A stretch of DNA of 64,000 nt from Bacillus sp. HSf4. GTDB lineage: Bacteria > Bacillota > Bacilli > Bacillales > Bacillaceae. The stretch is from positions 2,406,001-2,470,000 of the forward strand of contig NZ_CP120679.1 in NCBI RefSeq assembly GCF_029537375.1. The letters are read 5' to 3'. Below the pieces are notes generated by a model. The model searched no databases and was not told the origin of the DNA. It was given only the letters and a program-made list of their open reading frames with translations. The position numbers and the translations under genes are program-made. Below are positions 42,689-50,507 of the stretch, one piece after another; within the stretch, counting starts at the first letter, position 1; each line of letters begins with the position of its first letter.

Positions 42689-42718
42689 CAAAGCCCGGCG
42701 TTTCCCGCGCCGGGCTTC
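42689..42718 (-). terminator. Terminator after ribU
   Basis: Stem AAGCCCGGCG/CGCCGGGCTT (42691-42700 with 42708-42717), followed in minus-strand sense by TTGCTTTAAAAAT. It faces the fer terminator. Confidence 0.8.
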
Positions 42719-42724
42719 TTTAAA

Positions 42725-43309
42725 TTATAATTGTTTGGCCATGCGCACATTTTCTTTCAGCCACGGCTTCAGCTGAAGGAAAATCGCGGTGGACACTAAA
42801 GCCACTGCAAGGCCCTTGATGATATTAAAAGGCAAAATGCCTGCCAGTATCGTTGTCTTCAGCGCGCCTGCCGATAAAGCCGGAGCGTTTAAGAACCATG
42901 TGTAGGCAGGGAGAAACAAGACATAATTTAAGATGCTCATGGAAAGTGCCATCAAAATTGTCCCTGCAAAAAGAGCTGTCACAAATCCTTTGGCGGAATT
43001 TGTTTTTTTCAGCAGCAAAGCGGCCGGCATGATAAACAAGACTCCGGCGACAAAGTTTGCCGTCTGGTCGATCGGTACACCTGATGCACTTCCCGCAATA
43101 AAGTAATTCAGCACATTTTTCACCGCCTCAACGGCAATTCCCGCCCCGGGACCATACAATATAACAGCGATTAATGCAGGGATGTCGCTGAAGTCGATCT
43201 TTAAATATGGAAATGCGCCTAAAATCGGAAAGCTCAGCATCATTAAAATAAATGCAATGCTGCTCAGCATACTGATGGAGACGAGACGTCTCACCCTGGT
43301 GTGTTTCAT
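42725..43309 (-). CDS. ribU: Riboflavin transporter, ECF S-component RibU
   Basis: Membrane-embedded substrate-binding subunit that imports riboflavin together with a shared ECF energising module encoded elsewhere. The 194-residue protein has about six hydrophobic helices; the GSASGVPIDQTANF and SILNYVLFLPAY segments fall in loops typical of the family. GGAGAG precedes the ATG. Expression is controlled by the FMN riboswitch at 43468-43598. B. subtilis names: ypaA, fmnP. Confidence 0.94.
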   Translation of the reverse strand: MKHTRVRRLVSISMLSSIAFILMMLSFPILGAFPYLKIDFSDIPALIAVILYGPGAGIAVEAVKNVLNYFIAGSASGVPIDQTANFVAGVLFIMPAALLLKKTNSAKGFVTALFAGTILMALSMSILNYVLFLPAYTWFLNAPALSAGALKTTILAGILPFNIIKGLAVALVSTAIFLQLKPWLKENVRMAKQL

Positions 43310-43377
43310 TTTTTGTCACTCTCTCCTTTTCGATCACATCTCACGAAAAGAGGAATGGTTCTTCCCCCGCCTAAACA

Positions 43378-43408
43378 CAAAAAACCCGCTTTTTAACGAA
43401 AGCGGGGC
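43378..43408 (-). terminator. Riboswitch expression-platform terminator
   Basis: Stem CCCGCTTT/AAAGCGGG (43385-43392 with 43399-43406) followed in minus-strand sense by TTTTTTGTG. It lies between the FMN aptamer and ribU and would form when FMN is bound. Confidence 0.85.
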
Positions 43409-43467
43409 GGTTTTAAGACAGGTCGAATAAACGTTTGAAAGCATTTCATTTCAAAACGCGCGGAACC

Positions 43468-43598
43468 TCCATCTTCTCCCATCCAGACTATACTGTCGGC
43501 TTCGGAATCGCACCGAATCCTGCCTTAAAAAGGCTCGCGGGCTTAGAGCGTTTAAACTCATCACCGCCGGTAGGGAATTTCACCCTGCCCCGAAGATT
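43468..43598 (-). ncRNA. FMN riboswitch (RFN element) upstream of ribU
   Basis: In minus-strand sense the element opens ATCTTCGGGGCAGGGTG, has CCCTACCGGCGGTGAT, AGCCCGCGAGCC and ends with GGATTCGGTG...CAGTATAGTCTGGATGGGAGAAGAT: these blocks define the six-helix FMN aptamer, closed by the complementary ATCTTC/GAAGAT ends. With the downstream terminator it makes ribU transcription fall when FMN is abundant. The 545-base gap 43310-43854 also holds the serA promoter and otherwise shows no gene. Confidence 0.97.
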
Positions 43599-43786
43599 GA
43601 TCTGTATTTTTTAATTTTGATATTATTATAAATTAATTGTGAAGAAATGTACAGATCGATGCTCATAGGACCAGCAGTTTTCGGCGCAACGCGAGCCGTA
43701 TGAAGAAAGCGCTATCTCTTATTTGTGCAAAAACCGCACATTCACAGTATTTTCATTTTTAATTTTCGTCTTTTGCCGAAAACTCA

Positions 43787-43815
43787 TTGACACCTTTTAT
43801 GGAATATGGTAAATT
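43787..43815 (+). promoter_or_regulatory. Sigma-A promoter of serA
   Basis: TTGACA (43787-43792), 17 bases, TAAATT (43810-43815), about 40 bases upstream of the serA start. Confidence 0.7.
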
Positions 43816-43854
43816 ATCAGATATTTATGACGTCTATTTAGGAGGAAATCTTAC

Positions 43855-45432
43855 ATGTTTCGAGTATTGGTCTCAGATAAAATGTCAAGCGACGGCCTTA
43901 AACCATTAATGGAAGCAGATTTTATTGAAATTGTTGAAAAAAACGTCACTGAAGCGGAAGAAGAGCTGCATACGTTTGACGCTCTGCTGGTCAGAAGCGC
44001 CACGAAAGTAACGGAAGAACTGTTTAGCAAGATGACCTCATTGAAGATCGTCGCCAGAGCAGGAGTAGGCGTAGACAACATCGATATTGACGAGGCGACA
44101 AAACACGGCGTCATCGTCGTCAATGCGCCAAACGGAAACACGATTTCAACCGCTGAGCATACTTTCGCTATGTTTTCAGCGCTGATGAGGCATATTCCGC
44201 AGGCGAATATCTCTGTTAAGTCCCGGGAGTGGAACCGTTCCGCCTATGTCGGTTCTGAGCTTTACGGCAAAACGCTGGGCATCGTCGGAATGGGGCGCAT
44301 CGGAAGTGAGATTGCGAGCCGCGCCAAAGCATTCGGAATGACGGTTCATGTATTTGATCCATTCTTGACACAGGAAAGAGCAAGCAAGCTCGGCGTTAAT
44401 GCGAACAGCTTTGAGGAAGTCCTGGCTTGTGCGGATATCATTACCGTCCACACCCCGCTGACGAAAGAAACGAAGGGGCTTTTGAATAAGGAAACCATCG
44501 CCAAGACGAAAAAAGGCGTGCGTCTTGTCAACTGTGCACGGGGCGGTATCATTGATGAAGCGGCCCTTCTTGACGCGCTTGAAAGCGGACATGTCGCAGG
44601 GGCGGCTCTCGACGTCTTTGAAATCGAACCTCCTGTTGATTCAAAACTGATCGATCACCCGCTTGTCATCGCGACTCCGCATTTGGGAGCTTCCACAAAA
44701 GAAGCGCAGCTGAATGTAGCCGCACAAGTGTCGGAAGAAGTGCTCCAGTACGCACAAGGAAATCCGGTGATGTCCGCGATCAACCTTCCGGCCATGACAA
44801 AGGATTCCTTCCAAAAAATCCAGCCTTATCATCAGTTTGCCAATACGATCGGAAGCCTCGTTTCCCAGTGCATGAACGAACCGGTTCAAGATGTGGCCAT
44901 CGATTATGAAGGCTCCATCGCAAAGCTTGAAACATCGTTTATTACGAAAAGCCTTTTGGCCGGATTCCTGAAGCCCCGCGTAGCGGCTACAGTCAATGAA
45001 GTCAACGCCGGAACCGTTGCAAAAGAACGCGGCATCAGCTTCAGCGAAAAGATTTCTTCCAATGAATCAGGATATGAAAATTGCATATCTGTTAAAGTGA
45101 CAGGCGATGTCACAACATTTACGTTAAGAGCAACATATATTCCTCATTTCGGCGGACGCATTGTCGCATTGAACGGCTTTGGCATCGACTTTTCTCCAGC
45201 CGGACATCTCGTCTACATTCACCATCACGATAAACCTGGGGTGATCGGTCATGTAGGTGCGATTCTCGGAGATCACGACGTCAATATCGCAACGATGCAG
45301 GTCGGACGAAAAGAAAAAGGCGGCGAAGCGATCATGATGCTTTCATTTGACCGTCATCTGGAAAACGAGATTTTAGATGAGCTGAAAAACATCGCAGGCA
45401 TCGTCTCTGTTAAGGTGATCGACCTTCCGTAA
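43855..45432 (+). CDS. serA: D-3-phosphoglycerate dehydrogenase
   Basis: First committed step of serine synthesis: oxidation of 3-phosphoglycerate. The 525-residue long-form protein has the NAD-binding fold GIVGMGRIGSEIA, the catalytic-type TPHLGAST histidine segment and RGGIIDEAAL, then an intervening domain and a C-terminal ACT domain (YIHHHDKPGVIGHVGAIL). The ATG follows GGAGGAAATCTTAC. Monocistronic, between its own promoter and a strong terminator. Confidence 0.96.
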   Translation: MFRVLVSDKMSSDGLKPLMEADFIEIVEKNVTEAEEELHTFDALLVRSATKVTEELFSKMTSLKIVARAGVGVDNIDIDEATKHGVIVVNAPNGNTISTAEHTFAMFSALMRHIPQANISVKSREWNRSAYVGSELYGKTLGIVGMGRIGSEIASRAKAFGMTVHVFDPFLTQERASKLGVNANSFEEVLACADIITVHTPLTKETKGLLNKETIAKTKKGVRLVNCARGGIIDEAALLDALESGHVAGAALDVFEIEPPVDSKLIDHPLVIATPHLGASTKEAQLNVAAQVSEEVLQYAQGNPVMSAINLPAMTKDSFQKIQPYHQFANTIGSLVSQCMNEPVQDVAIDYEGSIAKLETSFITKSLLAGFLKPRVAATVNEVNAGTVAKERGISFSEKISSNESGYENCISVKVTGDVTTFTLRATYIPHFGGRIVALNGFGIDFSPAGHLVYIHHHDKPGVIGHVGAILGDHDVNIATMQVGRKEKGGEAIMMLSFDRHLENEILDELKNIAGIVSVKVIDLP

Positions 45433-45436
45433 ACAG

Positions 45437-45481
45437 AGAGCGGAACTCAGGAAAGTGTCTTTCCCGAGTTCCGCTTTTTTT
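45437..45481. terminator. Terminator after serA
   Basis: Stem GCGGAACTC/GAGTTCCGC (45440-45448 with 45466-45474) followed by a run of T residues on the plus strand. It lies between convergent serA and the M23 peptidase gene. Confidence 0.85.
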
Positions 45482-45493
45482 ATGTCGTTCTTT

Positions 45494-46318
45494 TCAGGAG
45501 CTTTCCATAATTTTAAGCGGCTGCCGGGGATAGATCTCATCCCCTTTCAAATCGTTCCACTCCTGAATCCTCCTGACGGTTACACCCATTTTATCAGCAA
45601 TCTGACCAAGCGTGTCTCCCTTTTGGACGATGTAAGTGCTTTGACCAGCATGACGGCCGTGCTCGCGAAGAAGCAATTTCTGCCCAATGTAGAGATGCGA
45701 ATCGGCCAGGCCGTTGATTTCCATTAGCTTCTCGACAGATATCCCGTTTTCTTTGCTGATCCGCCACAACGTATCTCCTTTTTGCACGGGGACGGCCCAA
45801 CCTTTCTCAGCATCCCCTTGCTGAACATGAACAGCATTTTGCTGAAACGCCTGTTCATGGTAAACCGCCAGCGGATTAATCGCATTTTTCTTATTTTTCG
45901 TCCATGAACCATGGTGCATTTCAAAGTGGAGGTGGGTTCCGGTCGATATGCCGGTATTGCCGATGATGCCGATTTCTTCACCTTTTGCAACGCGGTCATT
46001 CTTCTTTTTCAGACGTTTGCTTAAATGGGCATATACGGTTTCATACCCATTATCATGTTTGATAAAAATCACTTGGCCGTAAGAATCGGATCTGTACGAT
46101 TTGCTGATCGTTCCATCTGCCGCTGCCAAAACGCTTTCTCCTTCAGGAGCAGCGATGTCCAGTCCTTTATGCTTGCCGCCTCTTGTACCAAATCGGTCGG
46201 TGATCTCGCCTTTTATCGGCTCGATCCATTCCGCTGCTTCGGCTGCCGGCGGGTTTAAGGCAAAACCTGATATCCATATTGCTGCTAACAGGAAGTGTAG
46301 ATGTCTAAGCTGTTTCAA
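45494..46318 (-). CDS. Secreted LysM and M23 peptidoglycan endopeptidase
   Basis: Predicted exported cell-wall hydrolase of 274 residues. A signal peptide (KQLRHLHFLLAAIWISGFAL, cleaved near AEA-AEW) precedes an M23 metallopeptidase domain with the zinc motifs HKGLD and HLHFE, then two LysM domains (AVPVQKGDTLWRI and YIVQKGDTLGQIA). The start is TTG at 46318, because GGAGG lies 10 bases upstream; an ATG at 46345 would put nine residues before the signal peptide. In B. subtilis the gene aroC lies here, as I recall; the family is related to LytM-type enzymes. Target bond is not known from sequence. Confidence 0.85.
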   Translation of the reverse strand: MKQLRHLHFLLAAIWISGFALNPPAAEAAEWIEPIKGEITDRFGTRGGKHKGLDIAAPEGESVLAAADGTISKSYRSDSYGQVIFIKHDNGYETVYAHLSKRLKKKNDRVAKGEEIGIIGNTGISTGTHLHFEMHHGSWTKNKKNAINPLAVYHEQAFQQNAVHVQQGDAEKGWAVPVQKGDTLWRISKENGISVEKLMEINGLADSHLYIGQKLLLREHGRHAGQSTYIVQKGDTLGQIADKMGVTVRRIQEWNDLKGDEIYPRQPLKIMESS

Positions 46319-46412
46319 GTGGTCTAGGCCTCCTATTACATGCATCTTTCGGTAAAAATTTCTCTTTTTGGCGACAGCTTAGTATAATTCCAAATCCATT
46401 CTTTTTATACAT

Positions 46413-46438
46413 CAAAAAAAGACCCATACGGGGTCTTT
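46413..46438 (-). terminator. Terminator after rsiX
   Basis: Stem AGACCC/GGGTCT (46420-46425 with 46431-46436) followed in minus-strand sense by seven T residues. Confidence 0.75.
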
Positions 46439-47563
46439 TCAGTTTTCTATCGTCATCGGATTCGGCGCATATGGAACCTGTACAGATTTTGACAAGTCAT
46501 AGCTTCCGATCCTGTCGATTTTCGCATTTTCAAATCTGACTTGATTAAATCCAAAGTCCTTTGCTGTCAGGAGCAGACCTTCCACCATTAAGATGTCATC
46601 GGTTTGATTTTGAATGTCTGCAGCGGATGAGAATTGGATGACAAGCTCTTTTCCTTTTTCCTGAACATCTTGAATGAGCTTATCTCCGGTTATAATCGAT
46701 TTTAAATGAGAGCCGCTTTCCGCTGTTTGCATCATTTTGACCGCTTCTTCTATACTTTGATACGATTCTTGTGACGGTGCGAGAAATCGCTTGCCGTCAG
46801 AACTTTCATATAAAAAATAGCCTCTTTGCCCCTGATGTGTGATCGCAATGTCTGCCTCCATTCCAAAAGAATCGTATTCAGCGCCAGACTCGCCTCCGTT
46901 GGATGACAAAAACAATACAGAGTCATAGGACCCCCATTTAAAGGTTTGATTGATGGTTTCCCTCAACAGATTGAAATCCTCTTCAGAAAGCCCGGGGATC
47001 TTTTCATTGACTTGGATCGTCACTTTTTTGCTCTTTTTCTCTTCGCTGAATGTCACCTGATCAAGATAGGAAGTGTTGAATGATGTAAACTGGTCGACAT
47101 CCAGCCGAGTGTAGGCATCCAATGCATCTTCCATATCATTGATGGCGACGTTTTTACGAAGGCTGATCGGCACAACGACAGACTTGGAATCATCAACAAA
47201 TGCAAAGGTGATATAGTTGTCTTTTTGCTCGCGCGGGACGACAAAGGTGCTTGAAACTGCTGTGTCCGCGGTATCGGCCATCTCCTTTTTGCCGCTTTGG
47301 GGCTGCACCACAGAGGGCATATTCGCGTCAGAACCGTTTTGGGATCTGATTTGGTCGATTAATTGAGGAGACATCAGCATCAGAAGAAAGAGAACTAAAA
47401 CCGTCGCAGCAACTGCGCCCGCCCGCTTTTTAGGCAATTTATGTTTCGGCTGTGCCAAAACCAACTTTTGATAGATCTGATTTGCCGAACGGTTATCCTT
47501 AACCGTTGGAAGTTGGCTTAGTAACGCCTTTAGCCGTTCTTCGTTCCATTCTGACTTCTTCAT
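46439..47563 (-). CDS. rsiX: Anti-sigma-X factor RsiX
   Basis: Membrane-bound inhibitor of sigma-X. The 374-residue protein has a cytosolic N-terminal segment that would bind SigX (MKKSEWNEERLKALLSQLP), one transmembrane helix (about 48-66) and a large extracytoplasmic domain, with the KDFGFNQVRFEN-type C-terminal end seen in RsiX. Its start lies 65 bases inside sigX, so translation is coupled and the two are made in step. Confidence 0.93.
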   Translation of the reverse strand: MKKSEWNEERLKALLSQLPTVKDNRSANQIYQKLVLAQPKHKLPKKRAGAVAATVLVLFLLMLMSPQLIDQIRSQNGSDANMPSVVQPQSGKKEMADTADTAVSSTFVVPREQKDNYITFAFVDDSKSVVVPISLRKNVAINDMEDALDAYTRLDVDQFTSFNTSYLDQVTFSEEKKSKKVTIQVNEKIPGLSEEDFNLLRETINQTFKWGSYDSVLFLSSNGGESGAEYDSFGMEADIAITHQGQRGYFLYESSDGKRFLAPSQESYQSIEEAVKMMQTAESGSHLKSIITGDKLIQDVQEKGKELVIQFSSAADIQNQTDDILMVEGLLLTAKDFGFNQVRFENAKIDRIGSYDLSKSVQVPYAPNPMTIEN

Positions 47564-48083
47564 CCTTTTGATCCTCCTTCAAAAGCTCCATCTGTTTACG
47601 AAGCACTTTCAGACCGCGGTGCTGAGTCGTTTTCACCTTGCTTTCAGAAAAGTTTAAGGCTTTCGCCGTTTCTGAAATCGAATAGCCTTGAATGAACCGC
47701 AAAACAATGACAGATCTCTGGTCCAGCGTACATTTATCCAGCGCCGCAAAAATTTCTTTCAGATTTTCGCTCTGCATCACGATGTCTTCAGGCAGAGGCT
47801 TTCGGTCTTTTACCTCTTGTTTATCCCAGTCAAACGTCCCCAAAATCCGCTGGCGGATCGTCTGCTGCTTTCTGAACCAGTCGATTGCGACGTGACGGGC
47901 AATCGAAAGAAGCCAGGTTTTTTCGCTGCTTCTGCCTTCAAATGTCTCATATGAGTTCAAAACGCGGATATATACTTCCTGCACCAAGTCTTCCGCCTGA
48001 TTTTTGTCTTTTACCATATAAAATAAGAATTGAAATAAATCCTGATGGTATTGATCATATATTTTCTGAAAGGTTTCTTCCAC
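47499..48083 (-). CDS. sigX: ECF RNA polymerase sigma factor SigX
   Basis: Extracytoplasmic-function sigma factor controlling cell-envelope charge and composition genes in B. subtilis. The 194-residue protein has region 2 (DQYHQDLFQFLFYMVKD...AEDLVQEVYIRVL) with the RNA-polymerase-binding and -10 recognition parts and region 4 (LDQRSVIVLRFIQGYSISETAKALNFSESKVKT) with the -35 recognition helix-turn-helix. An autoregulatory promoter match lies at 48109-48135. Confidence 0.95.
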   Translation of the reverse strand: MEETFQKIYDQYHQDLFQFLFYMVKDKNQAEDLVQEVYIRVLNSYETFEGRSSEKTWLLSIARHVAIDWFRKQQTIRQRILGTFDWDKQEVKDRKPLPEDIVMQSENLKEIFAALDKCTLDQRSVIVLRFIQGYSISETAKALNFSESKVKTTQHRGLKVLRKQMELLKEDQKDEEVRMERRTAKGVTKPTSNG

Positions 48084-48108
48084 CGGAAACCCCTCCGTTC
48101 AATTTATT

Positions 48109-48135
48109 GTCGTTTGTCAATCGAAAAAAGTTACA
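48109..48135 (-). promoter_or_regulatory. Sigma-X (autoregulatory) promoter of sigX
   Basis: Minus-strand TGTAAC (48130-48135), 17 bases, CGAC (48109-48112). This is an exact match to the sigma-X consensus reported in B. subtilis. It lies about 25 bases upstream of the sigX start, so the leader is short. Confidence 0.75.
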
Positions 48136-48228
48136 TTACAACTATTACAACTATATTACGGTTATATGAAATATGGAAGGGGATTTTGATAAAGTTAAGG
48201 TTAATTTTAACTAAACTAAAGCATAAAA

Positions 48229-48254
48229 GCACCCGTTCTAAATGAACAGGTGCC
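48229..48254 (-). terminator. Terminator after the LCP gene (left copy of the flanking hairpin)
   Basis: Stem GCACCCGTTC with GAACAGGTGC (48229-48238 with 48244-48253, one wobble pair) and TTTTATGC in minus-strand sense. Its sequence is nearly the same as the resE terminator at 54170-54192. The rest of the gap 48084-48349 holds the sigX promoter. Confidence 0.8.
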
Positions 48255-48349
48255 AAGCTTATAAGGAACCCTCGTTTTCACTAAGTGCGCTTTCGTTCTC
48301 CATATCGGCAAGTTGGCGGATTCTTTGACATGGACTGATTTCTATCCGT

Positions 48350-49258
48350 TTATGACTTTAAATCCAATTGTCGGCGTAGCTTTTTTGAGACCCCCTTTCT
48401 CTTTTCGTCAGTCACCAGGTGGTACCATAAGCCGTCAACTTTTTTATCTTCACCTTCAATTTCTATTTGTTTAATATCCTGACCAGCTTCTTTATAAGAG
48501 CTTTGAATATCGATCATGTTGTCAAGTGTTAAGTTCGTTTTGACGTTTTTTTCTAATGCCGTTAAAATCTCTTGATAGTTTGCTAATGATTTTAATTGTG
48601 CACCTTCATGAATAATTTGGTTGATAATCTCACGCTGACGCTCTTGACGTCCAAAATCACCGCGGGGATCGTCTTTTCTCATCCGGGCATATGTAAGAGC
48701 GGTCTGACCATCAAGATGTTGTTTCCCTTTTGCTAGATGCACCCCTTCAAGGGTAAAATCAATATGATTATTCACCGTAACTCCGCCAACCGCATCTACA
48801 ATATCTTTAAACCCTTCCATATTTACTTTGATATAATAATTGATGGGAATGTTCAAAAATTGTTCCACAGTTTGAATAGTCCCTTCAATTCCGCCATAGG
48901 TGTACGCCGAATTCATTTTGGAAAAGGTATTCTTAGATTTTATAAATACCCTCGTATCACGCGGAATACTTGTCATTGTCGTTTTTTTTGTCTTCGGATT
49001 AACAGTGACCACAATCATCGAATCCGGACGGCCTTTATCACCGGGGCGCTCGTCTATCCCCAATAAAAGAATGGATATCGGATCGTGTGAAGCAGCTGCA
49101 TTCTCCTTCTCGGATTCACGATGAAGAGGTTCGTACATATGACTGATTGATTTTGCCACGTTACGGTAAATGCCGTAAGACACCAAACCGCCACTAGATA
49201 TCAATAGAACTAGAACCAGCAATATTATATTTTTCATTTTTAATTTTCTTTTTCTCAT
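48350..49258 (-). CDS. LCP (LytR-CpsA-Psr) family glycopolymer transferase
   Basis: Attaches anionic glycopolymers (teichoic acids or similar) to peptidoglycan from an undecaprenyl carrier. The 302-residue protein has an N-terminal transmembrane anchor (about 10-30) and an extracytoplasmic LCP domain with ISILLLGIDERPGDKGRPDS (split here as two motifs ILLLGID and GRPDSMIV), SIPRDTRV, NSAYTYGG and the arginine motif YARMRKDDPRGDFGRQERQ. The ATG at 49258 is chosen; a GTG two codons earlier is equally close to GGAAGGG. Last gene of the accessory block. It may act with the deacetylase gene 81 bases upstream. Confidence 0.9.
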   Translation of the reverse strand: MRKRKLKMKNIILLVLVLLISSGGLVSYGIYRNVAKSISHMYEPLHRESEKENAAASHDPISILLLGIDERPGDKGRPDSMIVVTVNPKTKKTTMTSIPRDTRVFIKSKNTFSKMNSAYTYGGIEGTIQTVEQFLNIPINYYIKVNMEGFKDIVDAVGGVTVNNHIDFTLEGVHLAKGKQHLDGQTALTYARMRKDDPRGDFGRQERQREIINQIIHEGAQLKSLANYQEILTALEKNVKTNLTLDNMIDIQSSYKEAGQDIKQIEIEGEDKKVDGLWYHLVTDEKRKGVSKKLRRQLDLKS

Positions 49259-49339
49259 TTTCACTATCCCTTCCTTGTCGATGCCTGCTCATATTGCTTC
49301 CGCAGTCGAAACCGTTATCGTTCTCTGATTATTGTTGAT

Positions 49340-50176
49340 TTATGAATTCCATCTAAAATGAACCGGCTTTATCGAATCGTGAATGGCTTTCATTTCATAC
49401 CCGTTTTCTTGTAAGTATTTCAATAATTTTTCCAAATGCGCTTCAGTCGTCGGTTTTTCATGCATTAATACGACAAGCGGCTCAACTCCGGTCAGGTTAT
49501 TGACTTGCTGAATCGCATTATTGACGAATTGACCATTTGTATTTGCAGACTTCCAGTCCTCTGAATCAACCGTCCAATCCCAAATGTTAAAATGCTCACG
49601 CCTAATGACTGCCTGAAATGGACCCGTAATATAAGGCTTTGATCCATATGGCGATCTGATCAAATGTGTGTTGACGTTGGCTGTTTCTTTGATCGTTTTA
49701 AGCGTATCGTTCATTTCTGCCGCAAAGCTTTCAGGAGATTGATAGATTTTCGATACTTGATGGGTCACTCCGTGTGACCCAACGGAGTGGCCGTTCTCCA
49801 CCATTTTCCTCACGATTTCCGGATTTTGTTCGATATTAGGTTTTAACATAAAAAACGTCGCTTTTGCATGATATTGACTGAGCAAACTTAGAATTTTTTC
49901 TGAAGCAGCCGGGTTTGGCCCGTCATCAAATGTCAAATAGACGACCTTTCCGATTTCCGGCGGTGTTTGTTTACTTTCCTTTTTCTCTGCTGTATGTTTG
50001 CTCCTTTCCGCCACCTGCTCTGAAGCGGCGGCACTTCCTTTTATTGACTTCTGCTTTGAACCTGCAAGTGCATTCCAAGACATGCATAACAAAGTCACAC
50101 CCAGGACAGTCAGCATACCCAACACTATTTTTCCTAGCCTGTTCAATTTATGAACTTTTCTTGGTGAATTCGACAC
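49340..50176 (-). CDS. Membrane-anchored polysaccharide deacetylase (NodB domain)
   Basis: Predicted metal-dependent N- or O-deacetylase acting on cell-wall polysaccharide. The 278-residue protein has a cytosolic basic start, one transmembrane helix (about 16-36), a charged linker and a carbohydrate esterase family 4 domain with VYLTFDDGPNP (metal aspartates) and HSVGSHGVTH (metal histidines), followed by RSPYGSKP and WDWTVDSEDW. The GTG start at 50176 is preceded by AAGGAG; a frame opening at 50272 runs through the promoter region. Substrate not known. Confidence 0.9.
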   Translation of the reverse strand: MSNSPRKVHKLNRLGKIVLGMLTVLGVTLLCMSWNALAGSKQKSIKGSAAASEQVAERSKHTAEKKESKQTPPEIGKVVYLTFDDGPNPAASEKILSLLSQYHAKATFFMLKPNIEQNPEIVRKMVENGHSVGSHGVTHQVSKIYQSPESFAAEMNDTLKTIKETANVNTHLIRSPYGSKPYITGPFQAVIRREHFNIWDWTVDSEDWKSANTNGQFVNNAIQQVNNLTGVEPLVVLMHEKPTTEAHLEKLLKYLQENGYEMKAIHDSIKPVHFRWNS

Positions 50177-50452
50177 TTTTTCCAACTCCTTGACTGTAGA
50201 TATGATCACTAGGTTTCTTGTAAACTCGTCACATACAAATGACAATTTTTTAGTTTTGCTGATTAAAAACAAAGTTTGCTAAGAAGGATGCTCTTTTAAT
50301 ATAAGGGGAAGATATCGCAGAAGTTCGACCAACTTGTAAACAAAATGTCACAAAAAGAAAGAAAACATCATTTTTCGGGGATAGAAAACAGGGACTTATT
50401 ACTCTGTTTGACATGATGTGATCGTAATCAACAGGAGAACATCACGAGGTAA

Positions 50453-50497
50453 GAAAAAAACCTTATTTCGGTATGAACTGAAATAAGGTTTTTTAGA
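50453..50497 (-). terminator. Terminator after the propeller gene
   Basis: Stem AACCTTATTTC with GAAATAAGGTT (50459-50469 with 50480-50490) flanked by A and T runs. The 331-base gap 50177-50507 holds this terminator and AT-rich sequence with two copies of CTTGTAAAC...GTCACA (50217-50233 and 50333-50352); no gene was seen. Confidence 0.85.
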
Positions 50498-50507
50498 GAA
50501 CAATCGG

